A stretch of 32,949 bases of DNA from Candidatus Limadaptatus stercoravium (GCA_018710835.1 DVJC01000051.1:1-32949); one strand, 5' to 3'. Numbered from the stretch's first letter, positions 24,901-32,949 are shown. Notes: a model not told the origin generated them from the sequence alone. Made by a program: numbers and translations.

Positions 24901-25763
24901 ATGTTTTCACCCGACACGAACATCGTGCCCATGCCTTCGTCGGTGAGGGTTTCTATCAGAATGGAGTGGGGTACTCTGCCGTCGATGACGAACACCTTCT
25001 TCACTCCGCGGCGTATAGCCTCTATGCAGCAGCCGACCTTCGGTATCATACCGCCGGAGAGCCTGCCCTGATTGATCATGCGCTGCGCGTCGCTGACGAA
25101 TATCTTGCTGATGAGCGTACTCTCGTCCTTCGCGTCCGCGAGCAGCCCCGGCGTGTCCGTCATGTTGATGAAGCTCTCCGCTTTGAGCATGCCGGCTATC
25201 CTCGCCGCCGCGGTATCGGCGTTGATGTTGTACACGTTCCCCTCCGAGTCGCACCCGACGGTGGACACGACGGGGATATACCCCATCTCCAGCACGTCCA
25301 GCACGGGCTGCACGTTGAGAGACTCTATCTCGCCGACATATCCGAGCCTGGGATCGAGCTGCCGCGCGTTGATGAGTCCGCCGTCCGCGCCCGAAAGCCC
25401 TATCGCCCTGCCGCCGAGGTTCTGGATGAAATTGACAAGACTCTTGTTGACCTTGCCGGCGAGCACCATCTGCACCACGTCCGCGGTCTCCGCGTCCGTC
25501 ACGCGCAGTCCGTCCACGAACTCCGTCTTTTTGCCGAGCCGCCCCAGCATGTCCGTGATCTCCGGACCACCGCCGTGCACCAGCACCACTTTCACCCCTA
25601 TGAGGGAGAGCAGGACGAGGTCGCCCATCACCGCCATTTTGAGGTTTTCGTCCGTCATCGCGCTGCCGCCGTATTTGACGAGCAGTATCTTGCCGCTGTA
25701 ATTCCTGATGTAAGGCAGCGCCTCTATGAGCACTTCCGCCCTGAGTTTATTGTCCATGCGCAT
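24897..25763 (-). CDS. argB: Acetylglutamate kinase
   Basis: This 288-residue amino-acid kinase phosphorylates N-acetylglutamate. KYGGSA (30-35) and VHGGGPEI (62-69) form the nucleotide and substrate sites, and NINADTAAARIA is the family's substrate-binding motif. It has an N-terminal helix of about 20 residues before the core, as in the hexameric, arginine-inhibited forms, so feedback control by arginine is plausible. GGAGG lies five bases before the ATG at 25763; a second in-frame ATG six bases later is less well placed. It starts nine bases after argJ. Confidence 0.96.
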   Translation of the reverse strand: MRMDNKLRAEVLIEALPYIRNYSGKILLVKYGGSAMTDENLKMAVMGDLVLLSLIGVKVVLVHGGGPEITDMLGRLGKKTEFVDGLRVTDAETADVVQMVLAGKVNKSLVNFIQNLGGRAIGLSGADGGLINARQLDPRLGYVGEIESLNVQPVLDVLEMGYIPVVSTVGCDSEGNVYNINADTAAARIAGMLKAESFINMTDTPGLLADAKDESTLISKIFVSDAQRMINQGRLSGGMIPKVGCCIEAIRRGVKKVFVIDGRVPHSILIETLTDEGMGTMFVSGENI

Positions 25764-25772
25764 ATACGCCTC

Positions 25773-27005
25773 CTAAGTCCTGTAATCCCCGTTGATCCTG
25801 ACGTAATCGTAAGTGAGGTCGCACCCCCACGCTTCCGCGGAGCACTCTCCCTCTCCCAGGGACACCTCGATGACGATCTCCTTTTCGGAGAGCACCGCCT
25901 TCGCCTTTTCTTCCGAAAACCCGGCGTCCGAACCGTTCTCGCACACAGTCACCGCGCCCGCCGCGGAGCGGAAATCCACTCTCACCTTGCCGGGGTCGAA
26001 CTCCGCGCCGCCGTAACCCATGGCGCAAAGCACCCTGCCCCAGTTGGCGTCCGCGCCGAACATCGCCGCCTTCACGAGCGAGGAGCACACCACCGCTTTC
26101 GCCGCTTTCTTCGCGTTCTCCGTGCTGTCCGCGCCCGTCACGACGCAGTCGAGGAGCTTGGTCGCGCCCTCGCCGTCACCGGCGAGCATTCTGCACAATG
26201 CAACGTTTACCGTATTGAGCGCGCACATAAAAGTGCGGAAATCGTCATTATCGCACGTTATCTCCTCATTCCCCGCCATTCCGTTTGCGAGCAGCAGCAC
26301 CATATCGTTGGTGGAAGTGTCGCCGTCCACGCTCATCATGTTGAAGGTGTTTTCGATGTCCCCCGAAAGCGCCTTTTGAAGCATTGTCCTGGACACCGCC
26401 GCGTCCGTGGTGAGGAACACGAGCATCGTCGCCATATTCGGGTGGATCATGCCCGATCCCTTCGCTATGCCGCCGAGCCGCACCGTCTTGCCGCCGAGTT
26501 CGAACTCCACTGCAACCTGCTTTTCCACCGTGTCCGTGGTCATGATCGCCTGCGCCGCGGGGGACGCGTCGCGCGAAAGCGATTTTTTAAGTTCGGGTAT
26601 TCCCCTCTTTATCGGCTCGATGTCAAGCGGCTGTCCTATGACTCCCGTGGACGCCACCGCCACGCTCTCAGCAGGGATACCCAGCTCCTCCGCGAGCAGC
26701 GCGCACGTCTTTTCCGCCACCTCTTCGCCGCCCGCGCAGCAGGTGTTGGCGATGCCGCTGTTGCATATGACCGCGCTTATACGTCCGCTGTCAACGTGCC
26801 TTTTGGTCACCGCAAGCGGCGCGCCCTTGACGAGGTTGCGCGTATACACCGCCGCGGCGTCCGCGGGTTTTTCGCTGAATATGAGCGCAAGATCCTTCTT
26901 GGTGCGGTTACGCCTGATGCCGCAGTACACCCCTGCGGCGAGAAACCCTTCCGCGGCGCACACGCCGCCGCTTATCTGCTTTATCTTCGCGTTTTCCTCT
27001 TTCAT
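25773..27005 (-). CDS. argJ: Glutamate N-acetyltransferase (ornithine acetyltransferase)
   Basis: This 410-residue enzyme transfers the acetyl group from acetylornithine back to glutamate, giving ornithine and closing the acetyl cycle. The autocleavage site is in HPNMATMLVF, with T193 as the new N-terminal nucleophile of the beta chain; STGVIG (119-124) forms the oxyanion part. No argA or argE is present in the operon, so a bifunctional form that can also use acetyl-CoA is likely but not provable from sequence. Its ribosome site, AAAGGA, is unusually close to the ATG. It starts seven bases after argC. Confidence 0.95.
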   Translation of the reverse strand: MKEENAKIKQISGGVCAAEGFLAAGVYCGIRRNRTKKDLALIFSEKPADAAAVYTRNLVKGAPLAVTKRHVDSGRISAVICNSGIANTCCAGGEEVAEKTCALLAEELGIPAESVAVASTGVIGQPLDIEPIKRGIPELKKSLSRDASPAAQAIMTTDTVEKQVAVEFELGGKTVRLGGIAKGSGMIHPNMATMLVFLTTDAAVSRTMLQKALSGDIENTFNMMSVDGDTSTNDMVLLLANGMAGNEEITCDNDDFRTFMCALNTVNVALCRMLAGDGEGATKLLDCVVTGADSTENAKKAAKAVVCSSLVKAAMFGADANWGRVLCAMGYGGAEFDPGKVRVDFRSAAGAVTVCENGSDAGFSEEKAKAVLSEKEIVIEVSLGEGECSAEAWGCDLTYDYVRINGDYRT

Positions 27006-27012
27006 ATCCTTT

Positions 27013-27939
27013 TCAAAGCTCCAGTCCCGTTTCGGGGGGAAGCCCCAATACGAGATTCATACATTCCACCGCCGCTCCCGACGCTCCCTTGCCGAGGTTG
27101 TCGTACCTGGCGACGAGGACTATCCTTTCGTCGTTGCCGTGCACGGAGATCTCCATGCAGTCCTTTCCCGCATACGCGCCCGCGGAAAGAAAACCTTCCT
27201 CGTCGCAGTTTTCGCGGAAAAACACTATCCTACCGCCGTACAGTCCGCGATAAACGTCTTTCACGTCCTCCGCCGACGCGCCGCCTTTGAGATCTTTCAC
27301 GGAAAGCGGCACGATCACTTCCATGCCGGAATAGAAGTCCGCGACCACGGGACAGAAAACGGGCGCGCGGTCCAGCCCCGTAACGGCGGTCATCTCTTTC
27401 AGGTGCTTGTGCTGCTGGGTGAGCCCGTACTGTCTGGGCGCGGCGAGCGCGCCTGCCGCCGCCCCGTACTGCGCGATCATCTTCTTGCCGCCGCCGCTGT
27501 ATCCCGTGATCGACGTGCATGCGAGCGCGGCGTCCTTATCTATTATACCGCGTTTGACAAGAGGCTGCACCAAAGCTATGAAACCCGACGCGTGGCACCC
27601 CGGCACGGCAATGCGTTTCGATGCCGCTATGCGCGCGGCGCGCGCCTCGTCGAGTTCGGGAAAGCCGTATTCCCATCCCGGCAGGGTGCGGTGCGCGGTG
27701 GACGCGTCGATGACCGCCGCGCGCGAACCTTCCGCCAGCCTTGCCGACTCCTCCGCCGCCGCGTCCGGCAGGCACAGGAACGTGACGTCGGAGGCGAAGA
27801 TCGCCTCCCGTCTCGCCTCCGGATCTTTCCTCTTTTCTTCGGGGAGAACTATCAGACTTACGTTAGGACGCTTCTCCAGCCTTTCGGCGATGCGCAGTCC
27901 CGTCGTGCCCTCTCTTCCGTCCACGAAAACCTTTGTCAC
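27013..27939 (-). CDS. argC: N-acetyl-gamma-glutamyl-phosphate reductase, short form
   Basis: This 308-residue NADPH-dependent enzyme reduces acetylglutamyl phosphate to the semialdehyde. It starts KVFVDGREGTTGLRI, and the catalytic cysteine is C115 in VPGCHASGF. The length and the DGREGTTGL start match the less common type of ArgC (about 310 residues) rather than the usual 340-350 residue form. The start is a GTG overlapping the argH stop (GTGA at 27936-27939); the open frame upstream lies over argH and is ignored. GAGG is ten bases before it. Confidence 0.93.
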   Translation of the reverse strand: MTKVFVDGREGTTGLRIAERLEKRPNVSLIVLPEEKRKDPEARREAIFASDVTFLCLPDAAAEESARLAEGSRAAVIDASTAHRTLPGWEYGFPELDEARAARIAASKRIAVPGCHASGFIALVQPLVKRGIIDKDAALACTSITGYSGGGKKMIAQYGAAAGALAAPRQYGLTQQHKHLKEMTAVTGLDRAPVFCPVVADFYSGMEVIVPLSVKDLKGGASAEDVKDVYRGLYGGRIVFFRENCDEEGFLSAGAYAGKDCMEISVHGNDERIVLVARYDNLGKGASGAAVECMNLVLGLPPETGLEL

Positions 27940-29309
27940 TTTACGAATTCCTCTACAAACCTTATCTGTTTTTCCACCGATGCCGCGCCCGTACCGCCTT
28001 CGGACGTACGCCTGCGCACGCATGCGGCAAGCGAAATCGCCTCGTACAGATCTTCTCCGAACAGGTCGGAAAAATTCTTATATTCGCCGAGCGTGATCTC
28101 TTCCAGCGTCTTGTCGTGTTTTATGCCGTAGGCTACGATCTCTCCCACCGTCTTGTACGCCGTGCGGAAAGGCAGCCCCTTGCCCACGAGATAATCCGCA
28201 AGGTCGGTGGCGTTGATATACCCTTTCCCTGCGGCGCGGTACATATTGTCCTTGTTCGGCTTCATGGTGTCGATCATGGGCGCGAATATGCCGAGGCACG
28301 CCTTCACGGTATCAAGTGCGTCAAAGACGCACTCCTTGTCCTCCTGCATATCCTTGTTGTAAGCGAGCGGCAGTCCTTTGAGCACGGTGAGCATCGCCAT
28401 GAGGTCGCCGTACACCCTGCCCGTCTTGCCGCGCACGAGCTCCGCCATGTCGGAGTTCTTCTTCTGCGGCATGATGCTCGAACCCGTGGTGTACGCGTCG
28501 TCCAGTTCCGCGAATCCGAACTCCGACGACGACCACAGCACCACCTCTTCCGCAAACCGCGAAAGGTGCGTCATCACGAGCGCGAACGCGGATATAAGTT
28601 CCACGCAGAAATCCCTGTCCGACACACCGTCTATGCTGTTCATGCACACGCCGTCGAAGCCGAGCTTCTTGGCGGTGAACGTCCTGTCCGTATTGTAAGT
28701 CGTTCCCGCAAGCGCGCAGCTGCCGAGCGGACTCACGTTCATGCGGCGCACCGCGTCGTTTATCCTGCCGGCGTCGCGCACGAACATCATCGCATACGCA
28801 AGCAGATGATGCGCGAAAACTATCGGCTGCGCCCTTTGCAGATGGGTGTAGCCGGGCACGATGTAATTTTTGGTCGCTTTCGCCTGTTTTACCACAGCGC
28901 GGAGGAGTTTTTTGATGAGCGATATGACCTCGGCGCTCTCGCCGCGCAGGTACATGCGCATATCCACGGCCACCTGATCGTTGCGGCTGCGCGCGGTGTG
29001 CAGCTTTTTCCCCGCGTCCCCGACGCGCTTTGTCAGCTCCGCTTCCACGAACATATGCACGTCCTCCGCATCGGGATCGAGCGCGAGCGCTCCCGACTCG
29101 ATGTCCGCGAGAATGCCTTTCAGCCCTTCCGCGATGACTCCGTACTCCCCGTATGTTATGATGCCGCAGCCCGCGAGCATCTCCGCATGCGCGAGCGAGC
29201 CCTCGATGTCCTGGCGGTACATCCTGCCGTCCACGGCTATGGAACTGTTGAAATCGTCGGCGGCTTTCGCGGTCTCCTTTCCGCTGCGCCCTGCCCACAT
29301 CTTCGCCAT
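27936..29309 (-). CDS. argH: Argininosuccinate lyase
   Basis: This 457-residue enzyme splits argininosuccinate into arginine and fumarate. It has TARSRNDQV (105-113), GYTHLQ with H156, and the superfamily signature GSSIMPQKKN (276-285) with the catalytic serine. The start at 29309 has GGAGG seven bases upstream; a TTG 24 bases earlier is open but lacks support. It follows argG by 106 bases containing two hairpins, and overlaps argC. Confidence 0.96.
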   Translation of the reverse strand: MAKMWAGRSGKETAKAADDFNSSIAVDGRMYRQDIEGSLAHAEMLAGCGIITYGEYGVIAEGLKGILADIESGALALDPDAEDVHMFVEAELTKRVGDAGKKLHTARSRNDQVAVDMRMYLRGESAEVISLIKKLLRAVVKQAKATKNYIVPGYTHLQRAQPIVFAHHLLAYAMMFVRDAGRINDAVRRMNVSPLGSCALAGTTYNTDRTFTAKKLGFDGVCMNSIDGVSDRDFCVELISAFALVMTHLSRFAEEVVLWSSSEFGFAELDDAYTTGSSIMPQKKNSDMAELVRGKTGRVYGDLMAMLTVLKGLPLAYNKDMQEDKECVFDALDTVKACLGIFAPMIDTMKPNKDNMYRAAGKGYINATDLADYLVGKGLPFRTAYKTVGEIVAYGIKHDKTLEEITLGEYKNFSDLFGEDLYEAISLAACVRRRTSEGGTGAASVEKQIRFVEEFVK

Positions 29310-29331
29310 GTTTTCCCCTCCGTTTAATTCC

Positions 29332-29355
29332 AAAACCGGCTTTTACGCCGGCTTT
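29332..29355 (-). terminator. Hairpin between argG and argH, possible attenuating terminator
   Basis: On the minus strand AAAGCCGGC pairs with GCCGGTTTT (one G-U pair) around six bases; the T's are part of the stem and GGAATT follows. A GCTCCGC/GCGGAGC stem lies closer to argG, at 29385-29405. This is a weak terminator and may lower expression of argH and later genes relative to argG. Confidence 0.4.
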
Positions 29356-29415
29356 CGGAATGATAAACTGCTTTTTTCGTCAAGCGCGCTCCGCATGATA
29401 CGCGGAGCGGCGCAT

Positions 29416-30654
29416 TTACTTCTTCTGCTTCCCGGCAGCTGCCGCGTCCACCTGAGCCTGCACCTTGATGGGCAGACCGAACAGGTTGATGAAGCCCGCC
29501 GCGTCCGCCTGGTTGTAGACGTGATCCTCGCCGAATGTCGCTATCTCTTCGTTGTACAGAGAGTATTCGCTCCACGCGCCGGCTTTGATCATATTGCCCT
29601 TGTACAGCTTGATCCTCACCTTGCCGGTCACCCTCTCCTGCGTCTTGTCCACGAATGCGGAGAGCGCCTCGCGCAGAGGGGTGTACCACTGCCCGTTGTA
29701 CACGAGTTCCGCAAACGTGATGGCAAGCTCCTGCTTCTTGTGCGCGGTGTATTTGTCCAGGCAGAGGGTTTCAAGGTACTCGTGTGCAAAATAGAGTATC
29801 GCGCCGCCGGGAGTCTCGTACACGCCGCGGCACTTGATGCCGACAAGCCTGTTCTCCACGATGTCAAGCAGTCCTATGCCGTTCTCGCCGCCGACCTTGT
29901 TGAGCGCGAGGATTATATCCTTTGCGGACATCTTCTTGCCGTCCAGTGCGACGGGCACGCCCTTTTCGAACTCCAGCGTGATGTAGGTCGCCTTGTCCGG
30001 CGCTTTCATGGGCGACACCCCCATCTCCAGGAAGCCCTCTTTGTCGTACTGCGGCTCGTTGCCCGCGTCCTCGAGATCAAGCCCTTCGTGGGAGAGGTGC
30101 CACAGGTTCTTATCCTTGGAATAGTTGGTCTCGCGGTTGATCTTGAGGGGGACGTTGTGCGCCTCGGCGTAGTCGATCTCCTCTTCACGCGACTTGATGT
30201 CCCACTCCCTCCACGGAGCGATGACGGGCATGTCCGGCGCAAACGCCTTGATGGCAAGCTCGAACCTCACCTGGTCGTTGCCCTTGCCCGTGCAGCCGTG
30301 GCATATCGCGTCCGCGTGCTCCGCCGTGGCGATCTCAACTATGCGCTTTGCGATGATGGGACGCGCAAACGACGTGCCCAGCATATACTCCTCGTACTTC
30401 GCGCCCGCCTTCACGGTGGGGATGATGTATTCGTTGACGAATTCGTCCGTAAGATCTTCGACGTAAAGTTTGGAAGCGCCCGTTTTCAGAGCCTTTTCTT
30501 CCAGTCCTTCCAACTCGTCCGCCTGCCCCACGTTGCCGGACACCGCGACGACTTCGCAGTTGTTGTAGTTCTCTTTCAGCCACGGGATGATGATGGAAGT
30601 GTCAAGTCCGCCCGAATAGGCAAGCACGACCTTTTTGATCTTGGATTTGTCCAT
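29416..30654 (-). CDS. argG: Argininosuccinate synthase
   Basis: This 412-residue enzyme joins citrulline and aspartate with ATP. The N terminus has the PP-loop AYSGGLDTS (12-20), followed by GNVGQ, and further motifs such as [15 protein letters not shown] are intact. The start at 30654 has GGAAGG eight bases upstream; the long open frame before it covers the promoter and is not used. It is the first gene of the arg operon, directly behind a strong promoter with TGCAT-type sites upstream. The C terminus ends in an Ala/Lys-rich tail of about 10 residues. Confidence 0.96.
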   Translation of the reverse strand: MDKSKIKKVVLAYSGGLDTSIIIPWLKENYNNCEVVAVSGNVGQADELEGLEEKALKTGASKLYVEDLTDEFVNEYIIPTVKAGAKYEEYMLGTSFARPIIAKRIVEIATAEHADAICHGCTGKGNDQVRFELAIKAFAPDMPVIAPWREWDIKSREEEIDYAEAHNVPLKINRETNYSKDKNLWHLSHEGLDLEDAGNEPQYDKEGFLEMGVSPMKAPDKATYITLEFEKGVPVALDGKKMSAKDIILALNKVGGENGIGLLDIVENRLVGIKCRGVYETPGGAILYFAHEYLETLCLDKYTAHKKQELAITFAELVYNGQWYTPLREALSAFVDKTQERVTGKVRIKLYKGNMIKAGAWSEYSLYNEEIATFGEDHVYNQADAAGFINLFGLPIKVQAQVDAAAAGKQKK

Positions 30655-30685
30655 AAATTTTACCTTCCGTTGAATGTTTGACACG

Positions 30686-30714
30686 ATTATATTGCCGCCG
30701 CCGTCAAAAGTCAA
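30686..30714 (-). promoter_or_regulatory. Promoter of the arginine operon
   Basis: On the minus strand TTGACT (30709-30714) is 17 bases from a perfect TATAAT (30686-30691). The leader is about 25 bases. This is one of the best consensus promoters in the window. Confidence 0.85.
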
Positions 30715-30718
30715 ACAA

Positions 30719-30828
30719 TTTTGCATAATATTTCGCCTCTTTTGCATACAAATTGCAAAAAATTCACCGCTCCGCGCATATTTCGCATTTTTATGCACAA
30801 TATTATGCCTTTCCCCGATTTTTATGCA
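30719..30828. promoter_or_regulatory. Candidate ArgR (ARG-box) sites upstream of argG
   Basis: TTTTGCATA occurs at 30719-30727 and 30740-30748, 21 bases apart. ATTTTTATGCA occurs at 30787-30797 and 30818-30828, 31 bases apart. On the minus strand the third site reads TGTGCATAAAAATGCGAA, close to the Bacillus ARG box CATGAATAAAAATKCAAK as I recall it. The spacings are near two and three helical turns, so all may lie on one face of the DNA. The first site touches the -35 box. Control by arginine is inferred. Confidence 0.5.
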
Positions 30829-30929
30829 ACCGCCGCTCTTCCCCGCGCTCGCAATGCGCGTACAATAGACCGGCGCGCGGCGCACACGCGCACAGGCGCA
30901 TGGAAAACGCGGAGCGGAAAAATACGCTC

Positions 30930-30958
30930 TTGTTATCGGGAGATAATCGTATTATAAT
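30930..30958 (+). promoter_or_regulatory. Promoter of the divergent GPH transporter
   Basis: TTGTTA (30930-30935) is 17 bases from a perfect TATAAT (30953-30958). An inverted repeat, TTATC (30933-30937) and GATAA (30942-30946), lies between the two boxes and could be an operator. Confidence 0.75.
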
Positions 30959-30977
30959 CGGAATATAGGGGGAACTT

Positions 30978-32660
30978 ATGGCAGATTCGGAAGAAAGAAA
31001 ACCCGGCATTGACAGCGGGACCGGCACGGCTCCGGCGGCGGAGGCAACCGGTACGCCGGCAGACGAAAGCGGAGCGGACGCGGCTCCGGCGACAGAGGCA
31101 ACCGGTGCGCCGGCAGACGAAAGCGGAGCGGACGCGGTATCGGCCGGCGGAGCGGCGGCGATGACGGCGGACGCCGCGGCGGGAAGCACCGCGGCGGCGC
31201 GCGCAGGAAAACGCGCGCTGGCGTTTGTCAAGTCCGTACTCGGAATAGGACAGCCGGGCGACCGCGTGCCCGGCGGTGAAAAGATCAGCTACTACGCCTA
31301 TTTCGCCGGGCAGAACCTCATCTACACGCTTGTCGCCACATACCTCACCACATTTGCTCTTCTGCAAGGCATGGACGAGGAAAAAGTGGCGTTGGTGCTC
31401 GTGCTGGTCAAAGTGTGGGACGCTTTCAACGACGCCATCTTCGGCGCGCTGTTCGACAAGGTCAAATTCAAGAGCGGCAACAAATTCATGCCGTGGCTGA
31501 GGATGTCGGTCGTGGCGATACCGCTGTCGGTCATCCTGCTTTTCGCGATACCTGCGGGCATCTCGGAAGCCGGACAGCTGGCATGGCTCGCAATAGCGTA
31601 TCTCATCCACGACTGCGTGTACACTCTCTGCGACGCACCCATATACGGCTGCGTGACCGTGCTGACGGACAACTTCGGCGAACGCGAAAAGATGCTCTCC
31701 GTCAAAAGCATATGCGGCACGGCGGGCGGCGGGATAGCGAGCCTGCTGGCAATGGTGCTGGTCAGCCAGAAAGTGGGCGTTTCGTATTTCTATGTGGCGA
31801 TCATCGGCGCGGTCATAGCTTTCGCCACAATGCTCCCCTTCTGCTTCAAGGGCAAAGAACGCGTGGTCGGCCCTCCTCCGGCGGAAAGTTTCACCGTGCG
31901 GAGAATGTTCAAATACCTGTTCTCCAACAAATACCTGCTCATCTACTACATCGCATTTCTTTTCTCGTCGGGGTGCAACGTGCTCGGCTCGCTGCAGCTC
32001 TTCATGTCGTTCTATGTCTTTAACGACGAGCTCATCGTGCTGTACGTCGGTCTGATAACCACCGTTCCTTTCGCGGTGGCGTCCTTCGCTGTACCTTACA
32101 TTCTGAAAAAAGTCAACAAGATCACTCTGTACAAGAGCTGTCTGCTCGCCACCGTCGGCATAAATCTGCTCATCTTCTTCTTCGCGAGAGGCAATACGGG
32201 AGCATACATCGGGCTGTCGGTGGTGAACGCCGTCGCCACAGGCGTGGTCAACGTCCTGATGTTCATGTTCACGCCCGACTGCGCGGAGTACGGCAGGTTC
32301 AAGACGGGCATCGAAGCCAAGGGCATCACCTTCTCGCTGCAGACTCTCATGGCGAAGATCACGGGCGCGATCTCCGGCTCGCTCGGTCTGGCGATCATAG
32401 GGCTGTTCGGCTGGCAGGAGATAGAAGGCGGAGTGAGCAGCTTTAAGGAGCTCGCCGACAAGGGCATCACCCAAACGGCTTCCGCCATAAACGGACTCTG
32501 GATAGCCTGCATACTCGTGCCGCTCATAGGCAACTTCATCGCCTTCCTCATACTGCAGCTCTACAAACTGAAGGACTCGGACGTGAAAACGATGATGAGC
32601 TGCAACGCGGGCGAGATCACGCGCGAAGACGCTCTCGCGCAGATAAAATGCAAACTGTGA
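30978..32660 (+). CDS. GPH/MFS-family transporter with alanine-rich N-terminal extension
   Basis: This 560-residue protein is a second glycoside-pentoside-hexuronide type transporter. About 12 hydrophobic segments start near residue 108; the family loop reads VWDAFNDAIFGALFDK, followed by a short basic stretch, at about 145-170, and a second WDAF-like half is not seen. The sequence is clearly different from the symporter at 20421. The first 75 residues are unusual: an acidic Ala/Gly/Thr-rich cytoplasmic extension with an 18-residue unit (APA-EATG-PADESGAD) present twice. AGGGGG lies five bases before the ATG. The gene stands alone between its own promoter and a strong terminator. The substrate is unknown. 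Confidence 0.88.
   Translation: MADSEERKPGIDSGTGTAPAAEATGTPADESGADAAPATEATGAPADESGADAVSAGGAAAMTADAAAGSTAAARAGKRALAFVKSVLGIGQPGDRVPGGEKISYYAYFAGQNLIYTLVATYLTTFALLQGMDEEKVALVLVLVKVWDAFNDAIFGALFDKVKFKSGNKFMPWLRMSVVAIPLSVILLFAIPAGISEAGQLAWLAIAYLIHDCVYTLCDAPIYGCVTVLTDNFGEREKMLSVKSICGTAGGGIASLLAMVLVSQKVGVSYFYVAIIGAVIAFATMLPFCFKGKERVVGPPPAESFTVRRMFKYLFSNKYLLIYYIAFLFSSGCNVLGSLQLFMSFYVFNDELIVLYVGLITTVPFAVASFAVPYILKKVNKITLYKSCLLATVGINLLIFFFARGNTGAYIGLSVVNAVATGVVNVLMFMFTPDCAEYGRFKTGIEAKGITFSLQTLMAKITGAISGSLGLAIIGLFGWQEIEGGVSSFKELADKGITQTASAINGLWIACILVPLIGNFIAFLILQLYKLKDSDVKTMMSCNAGEITREDALAQIKCKL
31029..31136. repeat. 54-bp tandem duplication in the transporter gene
   Basis: Bases 31029-31082 are repeated at 31083-31136 with only a few changes. 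The unit is 18 codons, so the frame is kept. It encodes the duplicated alanine-rich segment. Confidence 0.85.
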
Positions 32661-32688
32661 TTTGCGCACAATAAAGTGTTTATATACC

Positions 32689-32716
32689 AAAAAGAGCGCG
32701 GTGACGCGCTCTTTTT
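32689..32716. terminator. Strong bidirectional terminator
   Basis: AAAAAGAGCGCG (32689-32700) pairs with CGCGCTCTTTTT (32705-32716) around GTGA, 29 bases after the transporter stop. It has a T-tract on either strand, so it works for the transporter and for anything coming from the right. Confidence 0.9.
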
Positions 32717-32787
32717 GCTTGTATTAGCAACGTCTGACAAAACCGGCTTTTCGTTGAACTTCCCGTCTCGCCACATGGGAGTATTGT

Positions 32788-32943
32788 ACCCCCTCCTACC
32801 GGGGGACCCCACAAGTTACCCCACCGAAAATACTTTCGGCGGGGACCCCAATGAAGCCCCATCACAAAATCAAAGATTTTGCGACGGGGTCCCCGTTGTA
32901 CATTTCGGGGTCCCCGGGCAAAAATTTATAATTTTTGACTGGG
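32788..32943. repeat. Array of CCCC/GGGG-clamped hairpins
   Basis: Successive stem-loops are each framed by CCCC on the left and GGGG on the right. The cores are CCGAAA-atac-TTTCGG (32823-32838), CAAAATC-aaa-GATTTTG (32864-32880) and CAAAAATT-tat-AATTTTTG (32918-32936). The linkers are GGGGACCCC (32801-32809, 32840-32848) and its complement GGGGTCCCC (32885-32893, 32906-32914). A first simple hairpin pairs CCCCC (32788-32792) with GGGGG (32800-32804). The core sequences differ but pairing is kept. No reading frame was found. It continues to the window end and may go on beyond it. Confidence 0.7.
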
Positions 32944-32949
32944 GTAAAT

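Noticed and set aside
24966..27290. 774-codon plus-strand open frame
   Set aside because: Antisense to argB, argJ and part of argC.
30933..32690. 585-codon minus-strand open frame
   Set aside because: Antisense to the GPH transporter, which has a promoter, ribosome site, membrane helices and terminator on the plus strand.
32788..32943. CRISPR array
   Set aside because: Spacing between repeats is irregular (39, 45, 21 bases), the repeats are only nine bases, the 'spacers' are themselves palindromic, and no cas gene is present.

Overview
The window looks like chromosomal DNA of a moderately GC-rich anaerobic Bacillota (Clostridia-type) bacterium, probably an uncultured gut lineage. The basis is: a GlgC/GlgD pair for ADP-glucose synthesis (GlgD is typical of Bacillota), strong AGGAGG ribosome sites, two GPH-family sugar symporters, a sodium-pump decarboxylase operon, and a BspA-type leucine-rich-repeat lipoprotein. 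Assignment below class level is not supported by what can be seen. Almost everything is on the minus strand; the exceptions are a tRNA-Ala and the last transporter. No phage, transposase, CRISPR array or resistance gene was found.

Layout from left to right. 1-1705: hairpins, a small membrane protein of uncertain start, and a lipoprotein with leucine-rich repeats that ends abruptly. 1706-12055: a glycogen operon read right to left from one good promoter: glgB, glgC, glgD, glgA, glgP and a GH13 alpha-glucan hydrolase. It makes ADP-glucose, polymerises and branches it, and degrades the polymer. 12061-12985: ispE of the MEP isoprenoid pathway, with its own promoter placed so that the mRNA probably starts at the ATG. 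13153-14985: an SGNH/GDSL hydrolase lipoprotein. 15058-19323: a sodium-translocating oxaloacetate decarboxylase set, oadA, oadG, a separate biotin carrier, oadB, and then birA, the ligase that biotinylates the carrier. Upstream of it are a metallophosphoesterase and a GPH symporter.

22324-22645: a tRNA-Ala(CGC) with promoter and terminator, followed by a palindromic element that repeats 13 bases of the tRNA T-arm. 22755-30714: a seven-gene arginine operon, argG-argH-argC-argJ-argB-argD-argF, with overlapping or nearly touching reading frames from argH onward. It covers glutamate to arginine as a recycling pathway through ArgJ. Its promoter is followed upstream by regularly spaced TGCAT-type sites that resemble ArgR boxes. 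30930-32716: a divergent GPH transporter with a duplicated alanine-rich N terminus. 32788-32943: a series of hairpins, each clamped by CCCC and GGGG and linked by GGGGACCCC-type palindromes, running to the window end; this is the least explained structure here.

Family assignments rest on motifs read by eye, without database searches.
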